From positions 158,667 to 222,666 of the forward strand of contig JAFXFM010000013.1 in the NCBI GenBank assembly GCA_017520545.1: a stretch of DNA of 64,000 nucleotides. The letters are read 5' to 3'. This stretch comes from Alistipes sp. GTDB lineage: Bacteria; Bacteroidota; Bacteroidia; Bacteroidales; Rikenellaceae. The translations under genes were made by a program, and so were the position numbers. Below the pieces are notes generated by a model. That model saw only the letters and a list, made by a program, of their open reading frames with translations, did no database searches and was not told the origin of the DNA. Shown piece after piece: positions 8,745 to 16,848 of the stretch; position 1 is the stretch's first letter; the number at the start of each line of letters is the position of its first letter.

Positions 8745-10037
8745 GTGGAGGTGGATTTTATAGTTTATCAGAGTTGCCCACCCGAGACCATTGTGTTGAT
8801 GGTTATTACGCTACTGTTGCTGATGATGTCGGCAATGATGTCAGCGTCGGAGGCGGCATTCTTTTCGTTGCAACCATCGGATATACGCCAACTCAAGCAG
8901 CGTAACTCGATGGCTTCGGAGAGCGTGTTGAAGTTGTTGAAAAACAGCGACTCTCTGCTTGCTACAATTCTTGTGGGAAATAACTTGGTGAATATCGCCA
9001 TTGTAATATGCTCGTCGAAGGTTATACATACGCTGTTTAAGTTCAATAGCGCAATGGTCGAGTTTTTGATTATCAGTGTGCTGGTAACATTCTTGTTGTT
9101 GCTCTTTGGCGAGATTATGCCGAAGATTGTGGCGCAATCTTCGAATATGAAGGTGGCGTTGCTCTTTGCGCAACCGCTAAGCATACTGCGTGTGCTCTTC
9201 TATCCATTCTCCTATATTCTCATCAATACGAGTGGTCGTGTCGGCAAAATCGCTACGTCGAGTAGTGAGAATATCTCGATTGAGGAGTTGGCAGATGCCG
9301 TTGATATGACTACCGAGCCCGAGAGTGAGGAGCAGAGGATATTGTCAGGTATTGTGGGTATCGCCTCGCGCGAGGTTGAGGATATTATGCGCCCTCGTAT
9401 CGACATTAAGGCGGTAGAGCAGACAATGACCTTTACCGAGGTCAAGGAGGTGGTTACCGAGACAGGACATTCGCGTTTGCCGGTCTACGATGAGGATTTA
9501 GATAATATCAAGGGAGTACTCTTTGTGAAGGATTTGCTTGCTCACATCTCGAAGGGCGACGAGTTTGGTTGGCAACAACTTATTCGCGAGCCATATTTTG
9601 TGCCTATGCACAAGAAGGTTAATGCTGTGCTCGAAGATTTTCAGAAGCAGAAGTTCCATATGGCTATTGTGGTCGATGAGTATGGAGCGACTCAGGGTTT
9701 GATCTCTTTGGAGGATATTTTGGAAGAGGTTGTGGGCGAGATTTCGGACGAGAGTGATGTTGAAGAGTCGTTCTATCGTCGTTTAAACGAAAATACCTAC
9801 CTCTTCGAGGGAAAGACCCATATTGTCGATGTTGTGCGTATCCTCGACCTCGAAGATGATGTTTTCGAGGATGTTCAGGGACGCGCCGAGACGGTTGCGG
9901 GGCTGATGCTCGAAATAAATCGCAACTTTTTGAAGAAGGGCGATGAGGTTTCGGCTCACGGCATACGCTTCATTGTAGATTCGATGGATGGTCATCGTAT
10001 CGACAAAATTAAAATCATTGTAAAGGGCAATGAGTAG
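8745..10037 (+). CDS. GldE-like hemolysin-family CBS membrane protein
   Basis: 430 residues from a GTG six bases after ftsZ. The N-terminal half is a DUF21/CNNM transmembrane domain (hydrophobic stretches VLMVITLLLLMMSAMMSA, FLIISVLVTFLLLLFGEI). The middle has two CBS domains (VEDIMRPRIDIKAVE ... SRLPVYDEDLDNIKGVLFVKDLL; VVDEYGATQGLISLEDILEEVVGEI) and the end a CorC/HlyC domain. Family members include magnesium/cobalt efflux factors and, in Bacteroidetes, gliding-motility GldE. Followed by a phosphopantetheinyl transferase that overlaps its 3' end by 8 bp. The gene name gldE is plausible by context, but a gliding role is not implied. Confidence 0.85.
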   Translation: MEVDFIVYQSCPPETIVLMVITLLLLMMSAMMSASEAAFFSLQPSDIRQLKQRNSMASESVLKLLKNSDSLLATILVGNNLVNIAIVICSSKVIHTLFKFNSAMVEFLIISVLVTFLLLLFGEIMPKIVAQSSNMKVALLFAQPLSILRVLFYPFSYILINTSGRVGKIATSSSENISIEELADAVDMTTEPESEEQRILSGIVGIASREVEDIMRPRIDIKAVEQTMTFTEVKEVVTETGHSRLPVYDEDLDNIKGVLFVKDLLAHISKGDEFGWQQLIREPYFVPMHKKVNAVLEDFQKQKFHMAIVVDEYGATQGLISLEDILEEVVGEISDESDVEESFYRRLNENTYLFEGKTHIVDVVRILDLEDDVFEDVQGRAETVAGLMLEINRNFLKKGDEVSAHGIRFIVDSMDGHRIDKIKIIVKGNE

Positions 10038-10596
10038 CCACATCGTCATAGAGCATATCGAAGCGGAGTGCACTCTGCGAGATAGGGCTACGAAGGGGGA
10101 TTTGGCATTTGTTGAGCAGTTTAGTTCGGCTTCGCGTCGGTGCGAGGTGCTATCGTGGCGAGCGATTGTAAGGCGCGAGTTGGGCATTGCAGTCGAGATT
10201 TCGCACGACGAATATGGCGCACCGAAGGTAAAAACTCCCAATACCATATATAATATAAGTGTGTCGCATTGTCGAGATAGGGTGGCGGTGCTATTTAGCG
10301 AGGATGTATGCGCCGTAGATATCGAACAAATAGGGCGCGATTTTCGCAAGGTAGCAAGTCGCTATCTCTCTGACGAGGAGCAGACAATAGCGGAACGATA
10401 TGGACTCTATGCCGAGATGTGGTGCGCGAAGGAGGCTCTGTATAAATACTATAAAAAGGGCCATCTCGATTTGGTGAGAGATGTCGCCATTTCGGAGTAT
10501 GAAAGGGGAGTGCTGTATGGCTCGATACTTGGAAGTGCGCCGATAGCGGTGCGAGTGTGGCGCGAGGGCGATATAGCAGTGGCAGTGATAGATTAA
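10030..10596 (+). CDS. 4'-phosphopantetheinyl transferase superfamily protein
   Basis: 188 residues. NISVSHCRDRVAV, CAVDIEQIGRDFRKVASRYLSDEE and MWCAKEALYK are the three Sfp/AcpS-like motifs; Asp/Glu of VDIE and the Glu of WCAKEA bind magnesium. The enzyme moves 4'-phosphopantetheine from CoA to acyl- or peptidyl-carrier proteins. Its length fits the short Sfp-like forms of Bacteroidetes. The ATG overlaps the end of the CBS-protein gene, indicating translational coupling; dapD follows after 13 bp. Confidence 0.85.
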   Translation: MSSHIVIEHIEAECTLRDRATKGDLAFVEQFSSASRRCEVLSWRAIVRRELGIAVEISHDEYGAPKVKTPNTIYNISVSHCRDRVAVLFSEDVCAVDIEQIGRDFRKVASRYLSDEEQTIAERYGLYAEMWCAKEALYKYYKKGHLDLVRDVAISEYERGVLYGSILGSAPIAVRVWREGDIAVAVID

Positions 10597-10609
10597 AAAA
10601 CGAATAGAT

Positions 10610-11443
10610 ATGAACACTTTTTCGGAACTTAAAGTAGTGGTTGAGCAGGCGTGGGAAAATCGCGCGATGCTCGAACAAGAGGAGGTACGCGCCGTAATTC
10701 GTGCCGTTGTTGAGGCGGTGGATAAGGGCGAGTTGCGTTGTGCCGAGCCTATCGACGTCGAAAAGAGCGAGTGGCAGGTGAACGAGTGGGTAAAGAAGGC
10801 TATTATTATGTACTTCCCTATTCAGAAGATGCGCACAATGCGTGCCGGTGAGTTGGAATGGTACGATAAGATAGATTTGAAGCACGACTACGAACAGTTG
10901 GGCGTGCGAGTAGTGCCTCACGCAATGGCTCGCTATGGAGCATACATCGCCCCGGGTGCGGTGCTTATGCCGTCGTATGTGAATATAGGCGCTTATGTCG
11001 ATACAGGTACTATGGTCGATACTTGGGCAACCGTTGGCTCGTGTGCACAGATTGGTAAGCACGTTCACCTCTCGGGTGGCGTAGGCATTGGAGGAGTGTT
11101 GGAGCCCGTGCAGGCTGCCCCCGTAATAATCGAGGATAACTGCTTTATCGGTTCGCGTGCTATTATAGTCGAGGGGGCTCACGTTTGTCGCGAGGCGGTT
11201 ATCGGCTCGAATACAGTAATCACAGGTTCAACCCACATTATCGACGTAACGGGCGACGAGCCTATAACTTACAAGGGTTATGTTCCTGCGCGTTCGGTGG
11301 TTATTCCGGGTACCTATCCAAAGAAGTTCCCTGCGGGCGAATTCAATGTTGCTTGTGCTCTGATTATCGGCAAGCGCAAAGAGTCTACCGATAAGAAGAC
11401 GACGTTGAATGATGCTTTGCGCGATTTCGGTGTTCAAGCGTAA
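10610..11443 (+). CDS. dapD: 2,3,4,5-tetrahydropyridine-2,6-dicarboxylate N-succinyltransferase
   Basis: 277 residues. It uses succinyl-CoA in the succinylase branch of lysine/diaminopimelate synthesis, which also supplies peptidoglycan. An alpha-helical N-terminal domain is followed by left-handed beta-helix hexapeptide repeats (GAYIAPGAVLMPSYVNIGAY, VGSCAQIGKHVHLS, IIEDNCFIGSRAIIVEGA). The active-site segment YVDTGTMVDTWATVGSCAQ and GGVGIGGVLEP are typical of DapD. It is the last gene of the murG operon, ending directly in palindromic element A. Confidence 0.95.
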   Translation: MNTFSELKVVVEQAWENRAMLEQEEVRAVIRAVVEAVDKGELRCAEPIDVEKSEWQVNEWVKKAIIMYFPIQKMRTMRAGELEWYDKIDLKHDYEQLGVRVVPHAMARYGAYIAPGAVLMPSYVNIGAYVDTGTMVDTWATVGSCAQIGKHVHLSGGVGIGGVLEPVQAAPVIIEDNCFIGSRAIIVEGAHVCREAVIGSNTVITGSTHIIDVTGDEPITYKGYVPARSVVIPGTYPKKFPAGEFNVACALIIGKRKESTDKKTTLNDALRDFGVQA

Positions 11444-11566
11444 AAATCGTTCTGATTGGTGAATTTTGCACGAGTCGTCGGACGTCAAATTCCTCACATA
11501 GGCTGACTATGCTGCGGATTTGCCGCCTAGCCTCGCACAAAATTCCCTCAATCATTGACGATTTTT
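11443..11566. repeat. Palindromic intergenic element, copy A (full)
   Basis: Imperfect outer inverted repeat: AAAATCGT-x-GATTG-x-GAATTTTG-x-CGAG at 11443-11474 pairs with its reverse complement at 11531-11566. Inside is a hairpin CATAG (11497-11501), loop GCTGA, CTATG (11507-11511), flanked by AAAT/ATTT. Same architecture as copy D at 47226. It follows dapD directly and may end the transcript. Confidence 0.75.
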
Positions 11567-11574
11567 GGGACAGG

Positions 11575-11654
11575 GTTCTAATTGGTGAATTTTGCACGAG
11601 TCGTCGGATAGTGAAATGCTCGCATAGGTTTACTATGCGGCGCTCCTACAACCC
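11575..11654. repeat. Palindromic intergenic element, copy B (left half)
   Basis: Starts GTTCTAATTGGTGAATTTTG, nearly identical to the left half of copy A, and keeps the CATAG-GTTTA-CTATG hairpin (11623-11637), but the right outer arm is missing. Tandem with copy A. Confidence 0.7.
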
Positions 11655-11660
11655 TAAAAA

Positions 11661-11684
11661 TTTTTAATTTTTAATTTTTAATTT
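11661..11684 (+). repeat. Heptamer array TTTTTAA before birA
   Basis: Three copies of TTTTTAA end six bases before the birA ATG at 11690. One of several 7-bp arrays in this window that lie immediately upstream of start codons. Confidence 0.6.
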
Positions 11685-11689
11685 GACCA

Positions 11690-12424
11690 ATGGTCTATCA
11701 CATTGCCACTACCGCTTCGACAAACGACGATGCTCGCGACGAAAAGTACCGCGAAGGCGATGTCGTGTGGGCTGATTTCCAGACGGTAGGGCGTGGTCAG
11801 CGTGGGCACGTGTGGCATAGTCGCAAGGGCGAGAACTTGACCTTCTCGGTGGTGCTGGAACCCACGTTTGTGCCTATTGCCGAGCAGTTTGCGGTGTCGG
11901 AGGTTGTGGCGTTGTCGCTCGTTGATATGTTGGCTGAGTATGGCATCGAAGCGAAGATAAAGTGGACTAACGATATCTACGTTGGCGATAGGAAATTGGT
12001 GGGTATACTTATTGAGCACTCGCTTGCGCCAACGACCTTACGTCGTACGATTGTGGGGGTGGGAGTAAATGTCAATCAGACCGAGTTTGATGACTCGTTG
12101 CCTAACCCTGTGTCGATGGCTCAACTGCTTGGTAGAGAGTTGAATGTGAATGAGGTGCTGCAATCGTTTTTGATGCATCTGCAACGCAATTACGAAACAC
12201 TTCGTGAAATGCAAAATGCAAAATGCAAAATTCAGAATGTACTGCACGAACGATATAATTCGTTGTTGTATCGCCTTAACGAGTGGCATACTTACGCCTT
12301 GCCAAGTGGCGAGCGATTCGAGGCCAAAATTCTTGGTACAGCATCGAATGGAGCACTTTGCCTCGAAAATAAAAATGGCAAATTCAAAGATTATTTATTC
12401 AAAGAGATAGAATTTGTAATATAG
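11690..12424 (+). CDS. birA: Biotin-[acetyl-CoA-carboxylase] ligase
   Basis: 244 residues, lacking the N-terminal DNA-binding domain of E. coli BirA (monofunctional, class I). TTASTNDDA, GRGQRGHVWHS (biotinyl-AMP loop), KWTNDIYVGDRKLVGILIE and VGVGVNVNQ are the catalytic motifs. It activates biotin with ATP and attaches it to a lysine of carboxylase carrier proteins. Residues ~173-182 (MQNAKCKIQN) are encoded by a heptamer tandem repeat, located between the catalytic and C-terminal domains. Confidence 0.93.
   Translation: MVYHIATTASTNDDARDEKYREGDVVWADFQTVGRGQRGHVWHSRKGENLTFSVVLEPTFVPIAEQFAVSEVVALSLVDMLAEYGIEAKIKWTNDIYVGDRKLVGILIEHSLAPTTLRRTIVGVGVNVNQTEFDDSLPNPVSMAQLLGRELNVNEVLQSFLMHLQRNYETLREMQNAKCKIQNVLHERYNSLLYRLNEWHTYALPSGERFEAKILGTASNGALCLENKNGKFKDYLFKEIEFVI
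12207..12234 (+). repeat. Heptamer array AAATGCA inside the birA coding region
   Basis: Three copies of AAATGCA and one AAATTCA (28 bp). The same heptamer, in the other orientation, forms arrays at 29460-29484 and 52361-52493. Gain or loss of one 7-bp unit would shift the birA frame. Confidence 0.8.
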
Positions 12425-12453
12425 CCATTAGCTGTTAGCCATTAGCCATTAGC
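12422..12453 (+). repeat. Heptamer array TAGCCAT (left flank of four-helix-bundle unit)
   Basis: TAGCCAT-TAGCTGT-TAGCCAT-TAGCCAT-TAGC; the birA stop codon TAG is the first three bases. A short copy, GAGCCATTAGCCATTG, recurs at 12525-12540 just before the next gene. Confidence 0.75.
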
Positions 12454-12482
12454 TTTTTTTGAATAGACGAAATTGACGGCAA

Positions 12483-12515
12483 TTTGCTTTTTTTGAGAAA
12501 TTTTTTGTAACTTTG
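12483..12515 (+). promoter_or_regulatory. Candidate promoter of the four-helix-bundle gene
   Basis: TTTG at 12483-12486, 21-nt spacer, TAACTTTG at 12508-12515. It lies inside the region bounded by the heptamer repeats, so the unit carries its own promoter. Confidence 0.5.
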
Positions 12516-12548
12516 TAAAACAACGAGCCATTAGCCATTGACTTTTAT

Positions 12549-12902
12549 ATGAGAGATTTTCGAAAATATGCGGTTTGGAACTTGGCAATGGAACTTGCTA
12601 CTGATATATACGGCTACACTGCAAATTTTCCGAAAGAAGAAAAGTATGGTTTGGCTGGGCAGATACAGCGAGCTGCGGTTTCAATATCTTCTAATATTGC
12701 CGAGGGTGCTTCTCGAAAATCGGAGATGGAATTTATCCATTTTTTGGAGATAGCATTAGGCTCGGCATTTGAATTGGAAACACAGCTCATAATTGCTAAT
12801 AGGGCCGGCTACATTTCAGAGTTGGATAACACTCAATTATTGGAGCGGTTACACGCAATACAAAAGGGTGTCAACCATTTGATATCGATTATTCGCAAAT
12901 AG
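12549..12902 (+). CDS. Four-helix bundle protein (23S rRNA intervening-sequence/S23 family)
   Basis: 117 residues. RDFRKYAVWNLAMELATDIY, FPKEEKYGLAGQIQRAAVSI, SNIAEGASR and FIHFLEIALGSAFELETQL are the hallmark segments of the small four-helix-bundle family first seen in 23S rRNA intervening sequences and related to Avd of diversity-generating retroelements. The molecular role is unknown. Its codons are more A/T-rich than those of neighbours, and it is bracketed by inverted heptamer arrays, both hinting at a mobile unit. A 70-residue ORF follows after 9 bp. Confidence 0.85.
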   Translation: MRDFRKYAVWNLAMELATDIYGYTANFPKEEKYGLAGQIQRAAVSISSNIAEGASRKSEMEFIHFLEIALGSAFELETQLIIANRAGYISELDNTQLLERLHAIQKGVNHLISIIRK

Positions 12903-12911
12903 TACAACCGT

Positions 12912-13124
12912 ATGGATGCCAAAATTCAGAGAGCGTTAGAAGCGGAGGGTTTGAAAGTTACAGACCTTACAGAAGATGAACTGCGCGAGTTGCGAGAAGA
13001 AATTATTGCCAAAGAAAATGGCCAATATATCTTGGATGGTGTTTTGTGGTGGGTTAGTCGAAGAAAACGAAAAGAAGAAACCCTAAATTTTATTAGAGAA
13101 TTTGAAGAAAAAGCCAATGGCTAA
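12912..13124 (+). CDS. Small hypothetical protein (70 aa)
   Basis: Not recognised. Acidic/basic helical peptide (VTDLTEDELRELREEIIAKE, then WWVSRRKRKEE). Its last residues and TAA stop come from the heptamer repeat that starts at 13113, so the gene end lies in the array. Probably co-transcribed with the four-helix-bundle gene. Confidence 0.55.
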   Translation: MDAKIQRALEAEGLKVTDLTEDELRELREEIIAKENGQYILDGVLWWVSRRKRKEETLNFIREFEEKANG

Positions 13125-13188
13125 TGGCTAAAAGCAAAAAAAAATAAAGGAATCAGCTAATGGCTAATGGCCAATGGCTAATAGCCCA
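13113..13188 (-). repeat. Heptamer arrays AATGGCT (right flank, inverted relative to 12422)
   Basis: GCCAATGGCTAATGGCTAAA at 13113-13132 and CAGCTAATGGCTAATGGCCA with ATGGCTAATAGCC at 13154-13187 are reverse complements of the TAGCCAT arrays on the left side of the four-helix-bundle gene. Confidence 0.75.
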
Positions 13189-13258
13189 TAAATGAGAAAG
13201 CAAGTTGCAGTTAGCTACGGAGTACGCAAAAACTTAACAATTAAAAACCATTATAACT

Positions 13259-13642
13259 ATGTCAAACATTCCTGCTGAATTGAAGTATTCGAACGACCAC
13301 GAGTGGTGTCGAGTAGAGGGCGAGTACGCCTATGTTGGTATTACCGATTTCGCACAGAGCGAGTTGGGCGATATCGTATTTGTTGATATCCAGAGCGAGG
13401 GCGAAACCCTTGCGGCAGGCGATATCTTTGGAACTATCGAGGCCGTAAAGACTGTGTCGGACGCCTTTACTCCCGTGTCGGGTGAGGTTGTAGAGGTGAA
13501 CCCTGCAATCGATGCAGATCCTGCACTTGTCAATACCGACCCTTATGGTGAGGGCTGGATGGTGAAAATCAAGATGTCGGCACCTGAGGAGGTTGATTCG
13601 CTCCTTTCGGCAGACGACTATGCTGCCTTCATAGCGAAATAA
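13259..13642 (+). CDS. gcvH: Glycine cleavage system H protein
   Basis: 127 residues, full length. It carries the lipoyl arm that shuttles aminomethyl groups between the P, T and L proteins. [12 protein letters not shown] opens the protein; the lipoylated lysine is in [24 protein letters not shown] closes the lipoyl domain. No other gcv gene is adjacent. It is followed by palindromic element C, which doubles as its terminator. Confidence 0.96.
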   Translation: MSNIPAELKYSNDHEWCRVEGEYAYVGITDFAQSELGDIVFVDIQSEGETLAAGDIFGTIEAVKTVSDAFTPVSGEVVEVNPAIDADPALVNTDPYGEGWMVKIKMSAPEEVDSLLSADDYAAFIAK

Positions 13643-13644
13643 GA

Positions 13645-13728
13645 AGTTCTGGTTGGTATATTTTGTGCCAATCGGCAATAACCGAGATGCTCACATAGGC
13701 TTACTATGTTGCGCTCTCGGTTTTTTTT
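13645..13728. repeat. Palindromic intergenic element, copy C, also a terminator for gcvH
   Basis: Hairpin CATAG-GCTTA-CTATG (13694-13708) inside an outer stem ACCGAGA (13681-13687) / TCTCGGT (13715-13721), followed by a run of T to 13728. The left part (GTTCTGGTTGG...) matches copies A, B and D. The stem plus T-run gives a Rho-independent terminator. Confidence 0.75.
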
Positions 13729-13800
13729 ATCATTCTCACTGTAATTTCTATCGACTCTATTACTCCTAACACCCTTTATCTCTTATTTTTCCGCTTTTTC

Positions 13801-13831
13801 TTTGTAATTCGATAAATGTTTACTAACTTTG
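13801..13831 (+). promoter_or_regulatory. Promoter of the secreted phosphoesterase
   Basis: TTTG at 13801-13804, 19-nt spacer, TAACTTTG at 13824-13831: a full match to the Bacteroidetes consensus, 44 nt before the ATG at 13876. Confidence 0.75.
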
Positions 13832-13875
13832 TATAAAATACAAAGAAATTACAAAATCAACTAAATTAATTTAAT

Positions 13876-16713
13876 ATGAGAAAACTTTTTCTTTCATTAA
13901 TTCTCTCCTTGGCGGTATTTGTCGCTTCGGCTGCGGGTATATCGAACTACAAGGAGTTGTTAGCCTTTGCCAAGGCTGTAAATAAAGAGGCGGATATCTC
14001 GATGTGGCAGGACGAAAACGGAGCTGTCTATCTCAATGCCGATATCGATATGAAGAAGGGTAAGAAGTTTCCTACAATCAAGACTTTCAACGGTACGTTC
14101 GATGGTCGTGGCCACAAGTTGTATAATTGGAATGCTCAATCTTCGCTCTTTGGCACTCTCGAAACAAAGGCAGTGGTTAAGAATATCATTATCGATGCAT
14201 CGTGTAAACTCGTGGTTACAACCTCCTACAATGACGAGTATGAATATATTGCATATATCGCCAAGGTAAATAGAGGTCGTATATCAGACTGTGTAAATCA
14301 CGGCTCAGTTGAACATATAGGTGAGGAGTCTAATCGTGAGATTATGGTTGGTGCTATTGTTGGAGCAAATCACAATATCGTGCACAGATGTGTGAATACG
14401 GGTGCTGTTTCATCGCGCATCACACTCTCCAATACAGAGGGTGGCAAAGCGACTCGTATTGGTGGTATTATAGGTACTTGCTATCACAAAAATGTAGAGA
14501 CCGGTTCAACAATCTCTTACTGTGTCAATACCGGAAGCGTATCATTTATGGGCGACTATCCTAATAACAATATCGGTGGTATTGTAGGTGAAGCGTCGCG
14601 CTCGACAGTGAAATACTGCGTAAATCGTGGTAACGTTGTAGCCGTAGGAATGGCATTTGCCGGTAAGACTAAGCCGATTTCGCGTGTAGGCGGTATTACA
14701 GCCTATGCAAATGCTGATATTATCTGTTGTGATAACTTTGGTGTTGTTGCGGTGTCGGGTGCGCACGAGTCTGTAGCGGGTGGTATCTGTGCCCGTCCAA
14801 ACCAAGGCTTCACAATGGTTGATTGCGTAAATCACGGAAAGGTGTCAGCAAACTCTTCGCGTTTTGGTATTGCCGGTGGTGTTATCGGCCGTACAATTCA
14901 GGCTATCCACGTTGCACAGTGTTTCAACTATGGCGAGGTTGTAAATGAAGGTCTTGAGGCTCCGGGTTGGGCTTCGGGCTTCTGTGGTACGCTCTCGACA
15001 CGTAAGGGTTTGAAAACGGGTGCCTATTTCAGAGATTGTGCTAACTATGGTAATGTAACCAACAAGTCAAAGAATGCAAAGGCTGCTTCGGCAGGCTTCA
15101 TCGCTTCGGGTGCGGGTTACCGAGCAAAGAATGTGGTTGTGCCTGTCTATATTAAGAATTGCGCTAACTACGGTAAAATTGACGATGCTCTTGGCAAATA
15201 TGCTGGCGATATATTGGGCTGGAACAAAGATATAAAAGTCAGCGGTAGACGCTATGACGATATGGCGAAGGTGGTGAAGCCGTTGGGTGATGGTTCTACT
15301 ATCTATGGCCGTGTGCAGGATAAGAGAGGTATGCCTATTGCCAATGTTGTGGTGAGCGATGGTGTGCAGAGCGTTATGACCGACGTTAATGGAGAGTACT
15401 ATATGAAGAGTAATATGGCAACTACCCGTTTCGTCTATATTTCGATTCCTGCCGACTACGAGATGCCGTTGCGTGAGCAACGTCCTCAGTTCTTCCGCCG
15501 TGTGCCGCGATATAGCGCAGCTGTGCGTGCCGACTTTGTGCTTGCCGAGCGCGCAAACAAGAGCGACAACTTTGTTTTGGCGATGGTTGGCGACCCTCAG
15601 ACTCGTGGTTTGAAGACAGATAAGGCAGTTGAGCGTTTCCGTGATATTATCGTTGCGGATATCAACAAGTACGCTGAGGCTACCGATAAGGATGTCTATG
15701 CTATTCATCTCGGCGATATTGTTTACAACTATATGACCTCTTATGACCACTATTTGGACGCTTCGGCAAAGGCTACGGTGCCGATGATTAACGTTATCGG
15801 AAACCACGACGTTGATCAGCAAACGCTCTTTGATTCGAAGTTGGGAACTCCATATTTTGAGTCGTACGTAGCGCCACAGAACTACTCGTTCAATATCGGT
15901 AAAATGCACTTTGTGGTCGTAAACGATATCATATACGATCGTCAGAATGTGAAGCAAAAGTATAAGTCGGGTCTTTCGGACGAGACTATTGCTTGGTTGG
16001 AGAGCGACTTGAAGTATGTCCCAACCTCTACTACCGTTGTCGTTTGCAGCCACTCGCCACTTATGAAGCGCCGTGAGCGTTTCTGCGAGCAAAATGTAAA
16101 CTACAAGAGGTATAGCGAGTTGTTGTCGAAGTATGACAACGTATATGCTTGGGCAGGACACACTCATCAAAACTACGAATACGACTACGCTAAGGCTCCT
16201 GCGAAGTATGCTGCGTTGAAGAATGTGAAGTCTATCATCGCAGGTCGTTGTATCGGTCAGATTCGCCTAAATCGCGAGTTGAATACCTGCGGAACTCCTA
16301 ATGGCTATATGGTTGCCGAGGTCAAAGGTGATAAGATGGAGTGGTACTACAAGACAGTGGGCAAGGACCGTAGCTATCAGATGAGAGTATATACCCCTAC
16401 GGTTACAAATAGCGAGTACTTGAAGGTGAACATTTGGAACTACTCGGCTGACACTTGGAGCGCAATCGAGTGGTGGGAGAATGGACAGAAGGTTGCTGAA
16501 ATGGAGCACGCCAAGGGAGAGTTTGACCCTGACTATTTGAAGATTTATGCTCAGCACCAGCAGCAGAAACTCGGGGCTAAGGAGCGTGAGTACTCCAAAC
16601 CGGTTAAGTCCCCTTATCTCTTCCGTGTTAAGCCATCTGCGGGCGTTACATCCGGCGAAATTCGCGTTACCGACCACTTTGGCGTAACCTATACCGAGAA
16701 GGTCGAGTGGTAA
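13876..16713 (+). CDS. Secreted calcineurin-like phosphoesterase with N-terminal GLUG-like repeats
   Basis: 945 residues. Signal peptide (residues 1-20, ending ASAAG). Residues ~60-450 hold repeats of the type C(V/A)N(H/Y/R/T)G-x-V followed by (I)GGI(V/I)G, a right-handed beta-helix resembling GLUG repeats. Around 475-555 is a carboxypeptidase-regulatory-like beta domain (IYGRVQDKRGMPIANVVVSDG). The metallophosphoesterase core (from ~570) has MVGDPQ, HLGDIVY, IGNHDVD, CSHSPL and AGHTHQNYEY; the first motif has Gln where His is usual. A C-terminal beta domain follows. Known MetallophosN/C arrangements lack the long beta-helix. It stands alone between promoter and terminator; its substrate is unknown. 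Confidence 0.88.
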   Translation: MRKLFLSLILSLAVFVASAAGISNYKELLAFAKAVNKEADISMWQDENGAVYLNADIDMKKGKKFPTIKTFNGTFDGRGHKLYNWNAQSSLFGTLETKAVVKNIIIDASCKLVVTTSYNDEYEYIAYIAKVNRGRISDCVNHGSVEHIGEESNREIMVGAIVGANHNIVHRCVNTGAVSSRITLSNTEGGKATRIGGIIGTCYHKNVETGSTISYCVNTGSVSFMGDYPNNNIGGIVGEASRSTVKYCVNRGNVVAVGMAFAGKTKPISRVGGITAYANADIICCDNFGVVAVSGAHESVAGGICARPNQGFTMVDCVNHGKVSANSSRFGIAGGVIGRTIQAIHVAQCFNYGEVVNEGLEAPGWASGFCGTLSTRKGLKTGAYFRDCANYGNVTNKSKNAKAASAGFIASGAGYRAKNVVVPVYIKNCANYGKIDDALGKYAGDILGWNKDIKVSGRRYDDMAKVVKPLGDGSTIYGRVQDKRGMPIANVVVSDGVQSVMTDVNGEYYMKSNMATTRFVYISIPADYEMPLREQRPQFFRRVPRYSAAVRADFVLAERANKSDNFVLAMVGDPQTRGLKTDKAVERFRDIIVADINKYAEATDKDVYAIHLGDIVYNYMTSYDHYLDASAKATVPMINVIGNHDVDQQTLFDSKLGTPYFESYVAPQNYSFNIGKMHFVVVNDIIYDRQNVKQKYKSGLSDETIAWLESDLKYVPTSTTVVVCSHSPLMKRRERFCEQNVNYKRYSELLSKYDNVYAWAGHTHQNYEYDYAKAPAKYAALKNVKSIIAGRCIGQIRLNRELNTCGTPNGYMVAEVKGDKMEWYYKTVGKDRSYQMRVYTPTVTNSEYLKVNIWNYSADTWSAIEWWENGQKVAEMEHAKGEFDPDYLKIYAQHQQQKLGAKEREYSKPVKSPYLFRVKPSAGVTSGEIRVTDHFGVTYTEKVEW

Positions 16714-16732
16714 ATCACTAAAACATATTTTT

Positions 16733-16765
16733 GATACCCGACATCATTGTCGGGTATCTTTTTTT
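16733..16765 (+). terminator. Rho-independent terminator
   Basis: Perfect 11-bp stem (16733-16743 with 16748-16758), TCAT loop, seven T. Confidence 0.9.
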
Positions 16766-16848
16766 GCTCAAAACTCGACTTTTTGGCGTGCGATTTGCTT
16801 GTTGCATAGGTGAAGTTATTGTAGTATTAACGCTAAAAAACAACACTT

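Noticed and set aside
11443-11654. att sites or remnants of an integrated element next to dapD
   Set aside because: No integrase, tRNA or gene cargo is nearby, and the same sequence occurs after other genes as a dispersed palindrome.
13645-13728. Possible riboswitch or attenuator after gcvH
   Set aside because: It is downstream of the gene, ends in a T-run and matches the dispersed palindrome family, so terminator/repeat explains it better than a glycine riboswitch.
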